From the NCBI RefSeq assembly GCF_000224145.3, contig NC_020177.2, positions 122,130 to 186,129 on the forward strand: a stretch of 64,000 bases of DNA, given 5' to 3'. This stretch comes from Ciona intestinalis. Taxonomy: Eukaryota > Chordata > Ascidiacea > Phlebobranchia > Cionidae. Made by a program: the position numbers and the translations under genes. This document shows positions 32,135 through 51,416 of the stretch, piece by piece (position 1 is the stretch's first letter; every line of letters begins with the position of its first letter). Below the pieces are notes generated by a model. It worked only from the letters and a program-made list of their open reading frames with translations. It ran no database searches and was not told where the DNA came from.

Positions 32135-33395
32135 CATAGAGATACTAATATACCACTAGAGGAGGCATACCGCCAAAAACGTGTTGTAAATTGAACCGAC
32201 GCGAATCCGCCATTAGCATGGCAAAATGCTCTTACTGGCTATACGGGAGTTAGGGATAATTTTGAATAATTTTTTTTCAGGTAAATTTCCAAACGGAAAT
32301 ACACTGTTTGACGTTTAGTACATTAGCACGTATCGCATTTAGACATATTACGCATTTTATTATGCCAGTTGAGTTAGCCGTTCATCATTATAGAGATTGA
32401 TTTTTTCTGGCAAAGTTGTATAGCTTCAGATATTTTATGTGGCTATAGTGCTGTAGAAAATCTGTGTGGCAGGCTTGAATTCAGTATCTGAACGTTTGTG
32501 AAAACCCTTTTTTCAGGTTTATTTTGTTCAATAACTTAAATCAAAACAATGTGTATAACCAAGAAAAACGGAAAAGAAATTTGATAAAAAAAATATTTTT
32601 TGGGGGGATTAATGTTAAAGGAAAAGAAACTTAAAAGCACCAAGAAATTAAAGAAAACGAAACAAACATTTACTGATTATTGAATAAAACTATTTTATTC
32701 AATTTTTGTCTTTTAAATTCTCCCCTCACTTTGGTAGTATACATTTTACCTTCATGATGAAGCCGGATTAGAAGGTATGACTTTATAATTGANNNNNNNN
32801 NNNNNNNNNNNNNNNNNNNNNNNNNNNNNNNNNNNNNNNNNNNNNNNNNNNNNNNNNNNNNNNNNNNNNNNNNNNNNNNNNNNNNNNNNNNNNNNNNNNN
32901 NNNNNNNNNNNNNNNNNNNNNNNNNNNNNNNNNNNNNNNNNNNNNNNNNNNNNNNNNNNNNNNNNNNNNNNNNNNNNNNNNNNNNNNNNNNNNNNNNNNN
33001 NNNNNNNNNNNNNNNNNNNNNNNNNNNNNNNNNNNNNNNNNNNNNNNNNNNNNNNNNNNNNNNNNNNNNNNNNNNNNNNNNNNNNNNNNNNNNNNNNNNN
33101 NNNNNNNNNNNNNNNNNNNNNNNNNNNNNNNNNNNNNNNNNNNNNNNNNNNNNNNNNNNNNNNNNNNNNNNNNNNNNNNNNNNNNNNNNNNNNNNNNNNN
33201 NNNNNNNNNNNNNNNNNNNNNNNNNNNNNNNNNNNNNNNNNNNNNNNNNNNNNNNNNNNNNNNNNNNNNNNNNNNNNNNNNNNNNNNNNNNNGCAACATA
33301 ACTTGCATGGCAAATTAGGCTTCAATTTGCAACACAATTCCGCGGCCCTTTGAATGGCGGTGCCTCCTCTAGTGTTATATATTAGTATCTCTATG
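32135..33395. mobile_element. DNA transposon with 8-bp target duplication
   Basis: Ends begin CATAGAGATACTAATATA in inverted orientation, followed in both arms by CACTAGAGGAGGCA and CCGCCA. The element is flanked by ATAGCACT on the left (32127-32134) and right (33396-33403), an 8-bp target duplication. An 8-bp duplication and CA-starting ends fit hAT or P-type elements. The middle is a 500-N gap (32793-33292), so coding capacity is unknown. Confidence 0.85.
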
Positions 33396-33403
33396 ATAGC
33401 ACT

Positions 33404-34308
33404 AGTAAATATATTATGTTTATGATGTGACGTCACTGAGTTATTTTCTCCCAACATTGTTTGAACATTTTGGGGAGTTTTTATAAAACTTATTAAATAT
33501 TAATCGAGAAAATTTTGCATTTCTTTTCTTTACAAATATTTACCTTCATACGTAGTTACGTTACGTGTTTTATGCACACGCTATGGTTTGTTATGTATCT
33601 GGCGTCACAGCACATAGTTACAAATCTACACGCGTGTGTTCTTCTAATAATTTGTGAAGCAAATCATTTGTAAGTTACACCTATGGTATTTAGGTTGCCT
33701 GCAAAACAAACTGGATGTAATTTATAAATCGTTGTTAAATGAAGTTATGAAGTATATTCGTATTCAAGACGCGCAGTGTATATCAGACTGATGGCGTTTT
33801 TACGTTTAAACTTAAGTTAATACAGTAAGCACTGTTACTTAAATTGCTTGTATTTAGAATAATAGGTAGCGTATATATGTTATGTGAAAAAAATATTTGT
33901 AAATTATATAAACTGTTATTGTTTTATTGGAATTACTTACGATTTTTTTTTGTTCACAAGAAAAAGTGTTTTACTTTTTTCTTTTGTATAATTATTTTAT
34001 CTAACAACAATTTACTTTCTAATAATTTTATGATTACCCTATTATGTTTTTGTCAATGTGGTTTCTACTAATTTGGTCTTATCTTATGCTAAAAAGCAAA
34101 GCATTCGATTCCATTTACACAATCATGCATTAGTTTGACAGTAATCAAGTAATGTATATAATAGGAAAATATAACAGTGTTTTGTATATACAGTTGTTAC
34201 TACCACCACATAGGTGAAAACTGTTGTTTCATTTTCGAGTTGGTTTTAATGCCAGGCAAACGTTGGATATTGAATATCTATTGAAAACATCGAACATTGA
34301 AAGTAAAT
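33404..34308. other. AT-rich 5' flank of Smad2/3
   Basis: One TGACGTCA at 33428 and AT-rich DNA. Must include the Smad2/3 promoter. No exon recognised. Confidence 0.5.
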
Positions 34309-39967
<5,659 letters not shown>

Positions 39968-42549
39968 TGATGGAACTTGTACATAAGCATGTCTTGCACC
40001 AGGATTGGTAAAAACTTCATATTTGAATATTTCACTTTGTAAATATCGTTGCACTACTTGTCATATATCCATCATGCCAATTATGTTTTACCACCAGCCA
40101 AAAGTATTAGGGTTTAATGAGAATGTTTAAAAGCATATCGTTGAAGTTTTTATGATATTTTAACACATGATATTAGAACACGGGTTCTTATACTTTAACA
40201 CACAACCATTTTAACAATGTCACAAAACCCACATTTCGCTCAGGAAAACATGTTTAGTCCAAACTTATATGACAGTTTATCATCTTTCCTTATGAACCAT
40301 CCGATGGAGAAACACCTCCAAGCATAAGAACCTATGTTCTACAAAATATGTTGTTAATATTATGGCCCTGTTTCAATGCAAACAACAAACCGTATATTCA
40401 TCTCAAATTGTTCTTTATTTTAAACATGGTTTAGAACCTTAATCCATCTTTAGTGAAATGAAGACAATTGTGTTATAAATACCTACGGAATGTTATGTTG
40501 TATGGAAACTGACCAGAAATCCCAAGTTTTATTCATCGATAATTACTTCTGTCTTCTTTAACTAAAATATCAAGTGAAAATTTCTTTGTAGATTTTGTGT
40601 TTGTTCAACAACAAATAACGCTTGAACGCCAATCTACAAAACATTGCCCAACTATACACTTTACGTACGTTGTAATGTTACTGGCGAACTTAATTTAAAA
40701 GTTCCGATTTTAAATCCAATGTTTTTAATGCAGCATCAACAAGTAACTAATATTTTATTTTTACATCATTTTTATTGTTTTTACTTGTGAGCAAAACTAA
40801 TGAAGCAATTTGTCAATCTGAGTACATTTATTCAAATTTATAGTACGTATGTGGTAAATCGTAAGTCACCCAGCCATGAAAGTTTCATTTATTACAATTG
40901 AATTTTTAGTACATATGTTTCAAACTATGTTTACTACTATTTTGAATTGAGCATAATATTTTTCAGCGATTTTTACAAATGAAATTTGACATAAATTTGT
41001 TAAAACCTATGTTTTGGCCGCAATGCGGGGACTTGAGTTTTATTAAATTTTAGTAAAATTTGACTTTTACCTGAATCCTATGAAATATTTGTTTTCATAT
41101 CAAAGGTTGAACATCCAAGTAATTATGTTTGTGTTGAATGCAACCTTTGTTTCCATTGTTTCATATGGTTGACTCACATTGTTTATTGCACTATTAACAC
41201 TACTGTACATAATTTCCTATTAACACGTCTTGCAAGTGCCTACAATAAATCATCTTTTTTATTTTAAATTTATGTTTTGTGTATTTGTGCATCTTATACA
41301 CGTGGCAGCGGCAAAATGGTTACACTCTTATCAAGATCAGGGGGTATGGGTTCGAGGTTTGACGCTGCTACCATTGTGGGCATATATGTATCTTTGGGCA
41401 AGACATTTAACAACAATTGCTCCAACTTAGTCAACTTGTAAGCGGGCACGAGGTGTATGGAACAGAACACCTGTGTTATAACAACTGTCGTTGCCTCGCG
41501 ATGCGAGGATAAATAAGTTACATACGTGGTAACTTGTAAGCGAGCACGAGGTGTATGAAACAGAACACTCGTGTTATAACAACTGTCGTTGCCTCGCGAT
41601 GCGAGGATAAATAAGTTACATACGTTGTAACTTGTAAGCGGACACGAGGTGTATGAAACAGAACACCCGTGTTATAACGACTGTCATTGCCCTGCCATGC
41701 GAGATGTGGTAACTTGTAAGCGGGCACGAGGTGTATAAAACAGAACACTCGTGGTATAACGACTGTCATTGCCCCGCCATGCGAGGATAAATAAGTTACA
41801 TACGTTGTAACTTGTAAGCTGGCACGAGGTGTATAAAACAGAACACCCGTGTAATAACGACTGTTGCTGCAACGCCACGCGAGGATAAATAAGTTACATA
41901 CATGGTAACTTGTAAGCTGGCACGAGGTGTATAAAACAGAACACTCGTGGTATAACGACTGTCATTGCCCCGCCACGCGAGGATAAATAAGTTACATATG
42001 TGGTAACTTGTAAGCGGGCACGAGGTGTATAAAACAGAACACTCGTGGTATAACGACTGTTGTCCAACTACTCCTGATAAATCTTTTATAATGTAGATAA
42101 GTTTTTTCCCACAAACCGACATTCTAAAATCTCGCCCACGCTTTCGCTGCGCACGCTGTTCTTTGTCTACTGTGACGTCATTATCGCGGCGTCAGCTGTT
42201 TTGTTGATAATTTCGATTGTTTTGTAACTAAAGCTGCGGTGCAAAGGTCGCTACTGTAGTTCTGATTTGTTCTGAAAAATTGCCTGCAAGCAATAATATG
42301 AATAGATTAAGCTTATAAGGTTACAATACACGTAACATATATATATTAGTATATGCTTATTATTGCTTGTTGTCAGGTTTAAATGTGTTTAGTAAAAGTT
42401 AAAAAAGAACATTATTCGAAACTTGGTTCTATGTATTATAACGAAATGTAAATATTATGTCGTATTCTTATTTTGTAAACAATATTGTCTCCAAGTTTTA
42501 GGTGTTGTGGATACTAGGATAAACTTACGAATGAAATAAGTTAAGGGTC
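39968..42549. other. Smad2/3 3' flank and spacer with SINE array
   Basis: 39968-41300 is AT-rich and probably includes the Smad 3' UTR; no gene seen. 41330-42065 is a SINE array (listed). 42066-42549 is the SAMD8 5' flank with one TGACGTCA at about 42173. Confidence 0.5.
41330..42065 (+). repeat. SINE with ~98-bp tail minisatellite, about 6-7 copies
   Basis: A SINE body (GGGTATGGGTTCGAGGTTTG, GCTGCTACCATTGTGGGCAT, CTTTGGGCAAGACATTTAAC) is followed directly by repeated tails starting CTTGTAAGC at 41435, 41533, 41631 and on. One unit lost part of its end (near 41700). It shows body and array joined, so the array grew from the tail of one insertion. Confidence 0.88.
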
Positions 42550-45500
42550 ATGTATATTCACGAGTGGGGTTGCGAGGAAGTAAAAGTTTGGTTGAAATCT
42601 GAGGGTTTTGAAAAATATTCTGAGTTGCTTTGTGAGAAGCATGAGGTGGATGGAGACGTTTTGTTGTCGTTGACTGAAAAAGTAAGTTTCTGGTGGCCAG
42701 GCTACTATGGGTAATGAAGTATGTCTATTATCCAGTATAAAACATATAGTAGAGGCTGTGGTCTGTTGGTATAGGTGTCTTCCGTCTTGTTTTATAGATT
42801 TAAATCTCGGGTGACATTGTTAAAATGTAGTTAAACATAGGAAACCTCATTGATTAATGTGGTGAATGCAATATACTTTGGCTCTGCTTGTTTGTATAGA
42901 CACCTAACAGCAGGGTAAAATCTGGGGTGACATTGTTAAAATACAGTTACACTCATAGTTGTCAAACATAGGGAACCTCATTGATTAATGTGGTGAATGC
43001 AATATACTTTGGCTCTGCTTGTTTGTTTGGACACCTAACAGCAGGGTAAAATCTAGGGTGACATTGTTAAAATACAGTTACACTCATAGTTGTCAAACAT
43101 AGGGAACCTCATTGATTAATGTGGTGAATGCAATATACTTTGGCTCTGCTTGTTTGTATGGACACCTAACAGCAGGGTAAAATCTGTTTTAGGTGTAAAA
43201 CTGGAGGCTAAAACATAATTATGATGTCACCCTTTGTTAAAAGAAGTTTTACCCTAACTGTTTTAACGACTTTTGTTTTGCTGCTAATTCTCTTCATTGT
43301 TTTGATTAATTTGATCTTCCCTATCGGTAATTGTAAAGATAATAGAAGTTCAATATATTAATGTTTGTAACACTTTTAATAAATTATATATATTTATGTG
43401 TACAACAAGTTTTATATATATATGTTTACACCACAGGATCTCCGGAATCCTCCTTTGCAATTCAAGAAGTTAAGCGACATAAAGAAATTGTGGCGATGTT
43501 TGAAACTTTTGCAACAAAAAAGTAAAATTGAGCGTCGTGTATTAAATGGTGGGTTTGTGATGTCATAATTCATACGTTATTGAAGAAAATAGTAATTTAT
43601 TAACAGCCCAGCTGTTTGCGACAGCGGTTAGCGACTTAGCGTGTCTACCTTTAGCCCAGAAGATACAATGCTGTTATTGGGTTTGAGACACTTAAACATA
43701 AATGAAGTCGTCCGCCCTTTTAGATCGCACACCAAGAAATTGCCAAATTTGTTGCAATATTTTAAATATTTATATCAAGTAAATTAATGGTGAAGTAAGC
43801 ACGTTTCAGAACAAACAAGTGGTTGTAACTACATGGTGCACGAGAGTATAACCTTCCCATGTTGTAACTCCAAGTTAAAGAAATAAATAAGAAGTTCTTT
43901 ACATTTAATATCACAAACAAAGAATTCCCAACTATAGGAGTCGTAAACCTTCAAACACCAGGATGTAGTTGGCATGCCAACCGCTACTTGCCACATAGCG
44001 TTAAACTCCTGAGGTGCAAGGATAAATAAACTATTTTGATTTTTCTTGAATAAACAATATTGTTCCCCCCACAGGAGTGTCTCACCACAAGAGGAGCCAG
44101 ATATACACAACAACCACCAACAACAACCATCATAGCGACGATGGTAGGGGTTCAAGTTACGACGAGACGGATCATTCTTCGTACATTGATAGCGACATAG
44201 AGGTCTCTATGAGGTCACGGGGCAAAGATGTCGCCTTCTTACCAGAACTCAATAAATTGTTTGTAAGTTTATGAGTTGTTATACGAGTATATATACCGTA
44301 CATACTGTATAGGTTATATTCAACTTACAGTTTGTAAATTTCATTTTTTGTGGTTGTTTAACTTGTTATGCTGGCTGTTTTCTTGCTTGTGAAAACTCTT
44401 TTAGAATCTGAGATTGGTATTTTATAAAATGTTTTTTTTTTAAAGCAAATTTATTACGTTTTATTTTATAGTGGTTGTTAACTTGTTATATTAGATATTT
44501 CTTCCTTGTGGAAACTCCTTCAAAAAATGAGATTAGTATTTCATAAATTGTTTGTTTCTTACATTACATAAAGCTATAACGGGAACGTTTTAAAGATATG
44601 GCTGATTCTATGTAAATGTGGTTTGACTGTTTTATGAATTCCTTTGAAATTTATTTTTATATAAAGATTTAACTTAGGTAACTTTAAGACACTCAATTTT
44701 GTAAAGTGAAAGCATGGTGATTGGATTGGCTGTAAATCTGTTGTTTTATTATATGTGCTTCTGCTGATGCATCTTACTATTGTTAAGAATCTGATATAAG
44801 ATGTCATTGTTTATTGTTATGAAAGTGAATATCCTCATATGAGGTGGTATACCGCAAGTGTTGCTATTATCAATGCAAAACATAAACAAACAAGTTACTG
44901 AATGTTGATATCAAGGCACTTTCATACAAAGTAAAATCTATACTTGATAATACTCATTCATTCACCCTGTAATTTTATATAATGAGTGTACATTTTTTAC
45001 TTTTTTATCATTTTATTTAATATGGATGAGGTCTTACATCGTTATAGTAAGGTTCAAACCATAGTTTGTACATTACCCCAACCATGCATTTATAGCATCA
45101 TTATTTAATGTTTATTAACAGCAATACAAAATGGCGAATTCTTGCCCAAAACATGAATATTTATCTGTTGATTTACTTCATAATTTATCATTATTTGTAA
45201 GAAATAACATTATGACATCATAATCAAATATTTCATCTTTATTGGCCGAGTTTTTGGGGTAATGGACCAACTGTGGCCTAAATCTCCTCACCCATACAGA
45301 ATACAGAATAGAAATCATTGGATATTAAAATAAAAACCTAAACCTAGCGTTAAATAATAGACACACCATTTCACCAGGTGAGCTTTCTATACGCGACCTT
45401 TGTGTCGTGGGTCACCGCATACATGATGGTTCTCGTGCATGAGCGAGTACCCGACAAACAGAAGTACCCCCCTCTCCCCGACATTTTCCTCGATAACGTC

Positions 45501-48500
45501 CCGTTGATCCCGTACGCTTTCCAACTTGCCGAGTTATGCGGGCTCTCCCTTGCCATCGTGTGGCTGTTCATTCTGTTCTTCCATAAACACAGGTTCGTTG
45601 GCAAATGTAACTTGTTTATCCTCACATGGCAACAACAAAACCAACACGAGCATTCAGTTTTAACTTGTTTTAAATTTTGAAAAACTTTTCATATACAAGA
45701 TTGTCTGGTTAACTTGCATAAGTTTAACCGAGAGGTCACCTATATTTATAATGTCAGTTTAGGTGTATGCCAAAACCAATATCAACTCACTATTCATTAT
45801 GGTGTAAACCCCTATATTGGGCGTTGTGGCCCTTATCCCTCCACTGACTCATATCCCCCATTTACTAAAATCCATTTAACCCCGTAAATAACCCCCCCCC
45901 CACAGAATGATCCTTCTGCGTCGTTTCTTCAGCATCGCGAGCTCCGTTTTTCTCCTAAGGTCCGTCACCATCATTGTGACATCACTGTCGGTACCGGGGC
46001 AACATTTACAATGTTCAGGTTTGTGGGTTGTTTGGGATAGTTGGGTGGATTATGAATTTTCTTCCTAACCCTCATAAACCATGATGCTCTTACTGTGGTG
46101 TGATGTCATATTTGTCTAAATACCAAGGACCCATTTCCTTCACCCATGCAGAGTAAACTATGTGTATGCATGGTACATTCTGTAGTGTTTGATAATTGAA
46201 TATTATATATAATTATTATCAATCAAACATCATGACATTTTATTCCATTCACAGCGATGTATCACTCAGCATGGCAGCGGTTCGTGCGCGCGACTGAAAT
46301 TGTAGCTGGGTTCGGTATGACACTCACTGGTGTACATACTTGTGGTGATTATATGTTTAGTGGTCACACAGCGTACTTAACTTTGTTCAATCATCTTATT
46401 ACTGAATGTAAGTTTGTGTTGGTTTATAATATATGTGTCAAACCATAGGAGCCAATTTATACGCTGCTGGATTGCAGGTCATGCAGGCCCACCTTAAGAA
46501 TTTTGCATAAGTTGCAACTTTCATCAAGCCCTGGTTTCCTAATTGTAAAAGATATTTATTCCTATTATTTTCCTACGAAAATACAAAGCTATGTTTAGTC
46601 AATGTTTTATTGCCATTGGTTAAAACCTCCGGAATTTGATTAAAGTAACCCCACCGGTGGTTTACATTGGTGCCAAACTATATCATATTTCATCACTATT
46701 TTAGGTAAAATGCTCCTGACTGTACCTTGTTAAAATAGTTGTTTAGTTATAAACATAGGGGGAGGCAAGGATAGTTAGACACACAATCCTGTAAAACAAA
46801 TCTTGTTGGTTGTAATGTTTACTGATTATTGTGGTGCAGAAAATTCCGGGTTGGTCTGCCCACCGTGTCCCCCAAGGTTTAATTATAGATTGTTGCATTC
46901 GTGGCAGAATATCTGGGTTTGTGTTGATGTGTCATTGTGACCAACAAACCTATGAATAATTATCATTATGACATCATAATACAACATTATATAAGATTTG
47001 CAATTACAATATTTTATTATAATATACAACAATGGCCAATTCTTATACACCACAGTTTATGATATTTTGCAACAGCTGTTATCGAGATTATAAATATAAT
47101 AATCCTAATAAGTAAAAACAACATATGTAATATCCTGTATGTTTGTATCACGCAACTCGTGGCTTTTATTAATATTCACTTGCTGTCTTTGAATTCTATC
47201 ATTGTGTTTTATTATTACGTAACAAAAAAATAATAGTGATTATTATTACATCACAGACACCCCAAGTAAATATTATCGTCTTCATACATTTTCCTGGGTT
47301 CTTAATTTGTTTGGAATATTCTTTGTGCTCGCTGCTCATGAACATTATTCCATTGACGTGTAAGTTGTAATGTTAATCTAAAACTATACATATATATGTT
47401 GTACAGTAGGGTGGGGAAAATGGGACACCTTTTCATTCTATTTTCTTGCTTCATTTGGTAGTAACAAAGAACATTCAAAGAATTATAAAACCGTATCCTC
47501 ACGACTCCCATAGCCCGTGGTTAATTGTTTAAAACACGATCAGGATGTTTGGATATTATGTGTTTAAACTAAAGCCATAAATATATATATTATATATTTC
47601 AATTATTTAATCCCATTGCTTCAACTATAAGTGGTACCAGCATGGTACATTAGTTAGCGTCCTTGCATTCAACCAGAGGATATTGTGTTGATGTTCGTCG
47701 CTGCCACCATCGTGGGCGTGTGTGTCCTTGGGCAAGCTGCTTTATGGCAACTAGTGGTCACTTTTAATCACCTATAAAATTACATACATGATAACTCTTA
47801 AAGCAGGCAGTATGAACAAACAAAACACCCAGGTTATAACGACTGTTGTTGTCCGCAATGCGAGGATAAATAATTCACATACATGGTAACTCGTAAGCGG
47901 GCACGAGGTGTGTGGAACAGAACACCTGTGTTATAACAACTGTCGTTGCCCCGCCAAGCGAGGATAAATAAGTTACATACATGGTAACTCGTAAGCGGGC
48001 ACGAGGTGTATGAAACAGAACATCCGTGTTATAACGGCTGCCATTGGCCCGCCATGCGAGGATAAATAAGTTACATACATGGTAACTCGTAAGCGGGCAC
48101 GAGGTGTATGAAACAAAACATCCGTGTTATAACGGCTGCCATTGGCCCGCCATGCGAGGATAAATAAGTTACATACATGGTAACTCGTAAGCGGGCACGA
48201 GGTGTATGAAACAGAACATCCGTGTTATAACGGCTGCCATTGGCCCGCCATGCGAGGATAAATAAGTTACATACATGGTAACTCGTAAGCGGGCACGAGG
48301 TGTATGAAACAGAACATCCGTGTTATAACGAATGGCTTTGCGTTGCAATCATTTATTCAAACATGACAACCACATATGTTCAATACTTTGCAGAGTGATT
48401 GCATTCTACATAACATCGAGAATATTCTTATATTACCACATGCTCGCCAACACAAGGTGTTATTGGTACAGCAAACGTGTAAAGGTAATCTATATGTAGT

Positions 48501-49024
48501 TACATAGTTATGTATTGGTAACCATGCATAAGCAGCTGGGGTTAAACTGCTTATAATTAGTTATGCAGATATGTTGGGTCATTGCATGGGTTCTGTTTTA
48601 AACAAATATTGTTTTGCTGCGTATTCCCTTCTCTTCGTGTTTAAATTAATCTTACCCTACGAAATAAAATAGCTGCGATAATTTCTGGGAATCTGGCCCT
48701 GATCTGGTGCTCATGAAGTTGGACGATGCTCGTAATAAAATAAGTCGGGATCAAGTTCTATGTAATATGTAAAAAGCAAAATCAAATCAAACAATGGTTT
48801 ACTACAAGAGATATATATTTCCCCTAAAATGACATCATCAGTCTCTCTTTTAAATGAAACAGAAAAAAAGCTTTTATAATAACTGATATTTTCAGATTTG
48901 GTTTCCATTGCTTTCATACTTTGAATGCAACGTACCCGGGAAGATTCCTAATGAATATTGTTGGCCTGTTACAAGGTCGGATGTTAAAAGGTGGATTCAA
49001 CCTTTGTATAAAAAGAACAAGTGA
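42550..49024 (+). CDS. SAMD8: SAMD8 / SMSr (ceramide phosphoethanolamine synthase)
   Basis: Exons: 42550-42681, 43437-43548, 44075-44262, 45378-45592, 45906-46018, 46255-46407, 47257-47359, 48394-48484, 48896-49024; 411 aa (human 415). An N-terminal SAM domain (1-80, [20 protein letters not shown]) precedes a Ser/Asp/His-rich linker and a six-pass sphingomyelin-synthase domain. Landmarks: [47 protein letters not shown] and [10 protein letters not shown]. The catalytic triad is His291, His334, Asp338, with the same spacing as human His301/His344/Asp348. SMSr is an ER enzyme making small amounts of ceramide phosphoethanolamine and sensing ceramide. Introns carry a 131-bp array, a MITE and a SINE minisatellite. 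Confidence 0.96.
42800..43195. repeat. Second 131-bp tandem array, about three copies
   Basis: GACACCTAACAGCAGGGTAA recurs with junctions near 42911, 43042 and 43173, the same unit as at 1-490. In SAMD8 intron 1. Confidence 0.9.
47403..47575. mobile_element. MITE, right end missing
   Basis: Left end CAGTAGGGTGGGGAAAATGG, interior ACATTCAAAGAATTATAAAA and TTTAAAACACGATCAGGATG are intact, but the inverted right end is absent after TATTATGTGTTTAAAC. SAMD8 intron 7. Confidence 0.75.
47640..48340 (+). repeat. SINE with ~98-bp tail minisatellite, about five copies
   Basis: SINE head and body (GCTGCCACCATCGTGGGCGT, GTGTCCTTGGGCAAGCTGC) followed by tail units with CTCGTAAGCGGGCACGAGG at 47890, 47988 and about every 98 bp after. 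The last four units share ACATCCGTGTTATAACGGCT and are almost identical, so this array expanded recently. SAMD8 intron 7. Confidence 0.9.
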
Positions 49025-51416
49025 AACAACCATGGTGTAATTACATGCATTGATTTAGATTAATTTCGAAGAATTTTCTTCGATATTGGTAACTGCTGTT
49101 TAAATAGTACAACAGGCTTAAGTAAGACTTTGAATTGTGATGATATTTCACAGGTTGCGGCCTACACATGTTTTGTACGAGTTTTTGACCTATTTTAGTA
49201 AAAACTGTTTGATTGCGTAATACTCAAAATTGTGGGTGTTTGTATATAATATGATTTTCTGTTAACTCTGCCACCAGGCAAAATGCAAAAGAATCTTTTT
49301 CAGTTCATCTGGTACAAAAGCATTAATTTTATCTCAATGCGAAACTTTTATTTAGTAAGATCTATCAGGAAACATGACGCTAAGTATTAAATATCACTAA
49401 AATAAATATCAATATAAAGTTTATACCAAATGAGGCGAAAAACTATTGCATTTTATAACACGTTGTAATTACAGTTAAAACTACAGTATAAGACCAAGCA
49501 TATGTTTTGTAACTTAGTGGAAAGAAACCGCTTATTTTTAATTTTTATTTGCCTTATATTCATTGAGATTGTCTGTGTTAAAAGATTGTTCTGTAAATTG
49601 CAACAAATAAGAAAAGGTCGTGTTAAAACACAAACAGCATACCAAACATTTGGATAAAGAGCAAACAATATACCACCATGTTAATTGATTATTTGCAATG
49701 TTTCACTTTTCCTTTAAAACCATTACACTGCTTATGCTTTACACTAAACATGGCAACACTGTAAATTGATAATGTCCTATTTGTCATCACATGGTTTCTA
49801 CATTACAGGGAAAAATATAATATTAAATTTGTTTTCAGTATAATGCTTGTAATTTAATTCAGTGTTAAGTGATTATGTTTTGTGTTTGCAATAAATGTAA
49901 GGATAAACTCGTTTGTTGCTATTGTGGTTGAACGACTTGCATGCAGACCAGAGAATACGAGGTTCAAGACCCGACACTGCCACCATTATGGGCGTGTGCC
50001 CGTAGGCAATATATTCCTCGGGAGTTTTCAGTTACAGAAAAACAACCACTCACTAAGTCACATACGTGGTAACCGTAAGCAGGCATAATGTGTATTAAAC
50101 AGAACACCCGTGTTATAACGACTGTCGTTGCCGTAACATGCGACCAACGATATCCTTTTAACCTCCCGGTATTAAAATCTATATATGAGCTCAAAAAAAC
50201 ACACGGGTGAGACGCAATGATGTGATCTACATAGCGGAGTAGTTCTGCTTTAATCCATTAACCTCGCGATGTTTCGTTTGTTCGGTATAAAGCCTATTGT
50301 TTGATCACGTGTTCAAGTGTGGGAGTGGATCAAGACGGATGTGACGTCATAGAATAGCATTGTGTAGAGATCATAACCGATGCATCTCAGCAGAGGAAAT
50401 TATTGTTTCATCAGGATAGTGATGTCATATACGAGATATGGTGGGGTGGGGTAAGATGGGACATGTTATGGTTCTCATTGTTCGTCCCATTTAGTAGCAA
50501 ATTAAGGATGGTTAAAGAATTACAAAATGTATTCTCTAAGCTTTAAAGCATTCTTAATTGTTAAAAGTTCGATCAGGAAATATGGGATTTCGACGTAACC
50601 ATCTTACCCCATTGTTCTGTATTATACGCAGCCAAGCAGGTTAAAGATAATGTGACGTCAGAAGGAAATAAATAAACTGTTAAAAGGCAGAGAAAGAGTA
50701 CAGGAGATACCCAACGGGGATACATATAAGCGAAATTTTAAAATAAAAATGCTAATAATATATTACAGCCAATCAAATCGCTTTGTTACACTTCGGTGAC
50801 AAATGTACTTCTCCTTACCCAACCCCCAACCCCCAACCCTCAACCCTCACCGTTACAAGATGTTTGGTTGGTTATAAACGAGGAGGCTTCGTTACTGTTT
50901 GTATTGCCATATTGCCAAGGAGCTCTGAAACCTTTTATGGTCATAGCAAACTTAATTGTTCTGTCGTCGACCAATTTTGTTTAAAACTTTGTGGTAGGAT
51001 GGATAGCACCAGCACATAATATTCCATATTACTTGATCATGTTTTAAACAAATAACAACGCTCTTTTAGAGTCGTAAGAATACAAATATATAATTCTTTA
51101 AATATCCTTTGTTTTCTACTAACAATGAAAACGAAACATGTCCCATCTTACCCCACCCTGGTTTTGGTTCGAACACAATGATATATACTTTGTCATTTGA
51201 AATATCCGCCGCGTAATACGTCATTTAAACAACCGATTCGTATTACGTCTAATATAAAACCAACGCGGAAGGAAACTGTATTTTCTCACGCAGCATAATA
51301 TACGCGGTACTCAGTATTAAATTCTAAATTCTGTATACCAGCAGTAGGTATATCGCATATTTATACCGTATACACGATAAACAGGTATATTAGTTTGTGG
51401 TGTTGCCAAGGCCAAA
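49025..51416. other. Spacer between SAMD8 and its paralogue
   Basis: 49025-49880 AT-rich, probable SAMD8 3' UTR. 49920-50150 SINE (AATACGAGGTTCAAGACCCG head, GTTATAACGACTGTCGTTGC tail). 50440-50625 MITE of the TAAG subfamily (GGTGGGGTAAGATGGGACAT). 50985-51165 MITE in reverse (CATGTCCCATCTTACCCCAC). 50813-50850 short CCCAACCCCCAACCC-type simple repeat. No gene seen. Confidence 0.6.

Noticed and set aside
30399-33457. Long open frames crossing N runs
   Set aside because: Unknown bases were read as open codons; the frames have no support on either side.
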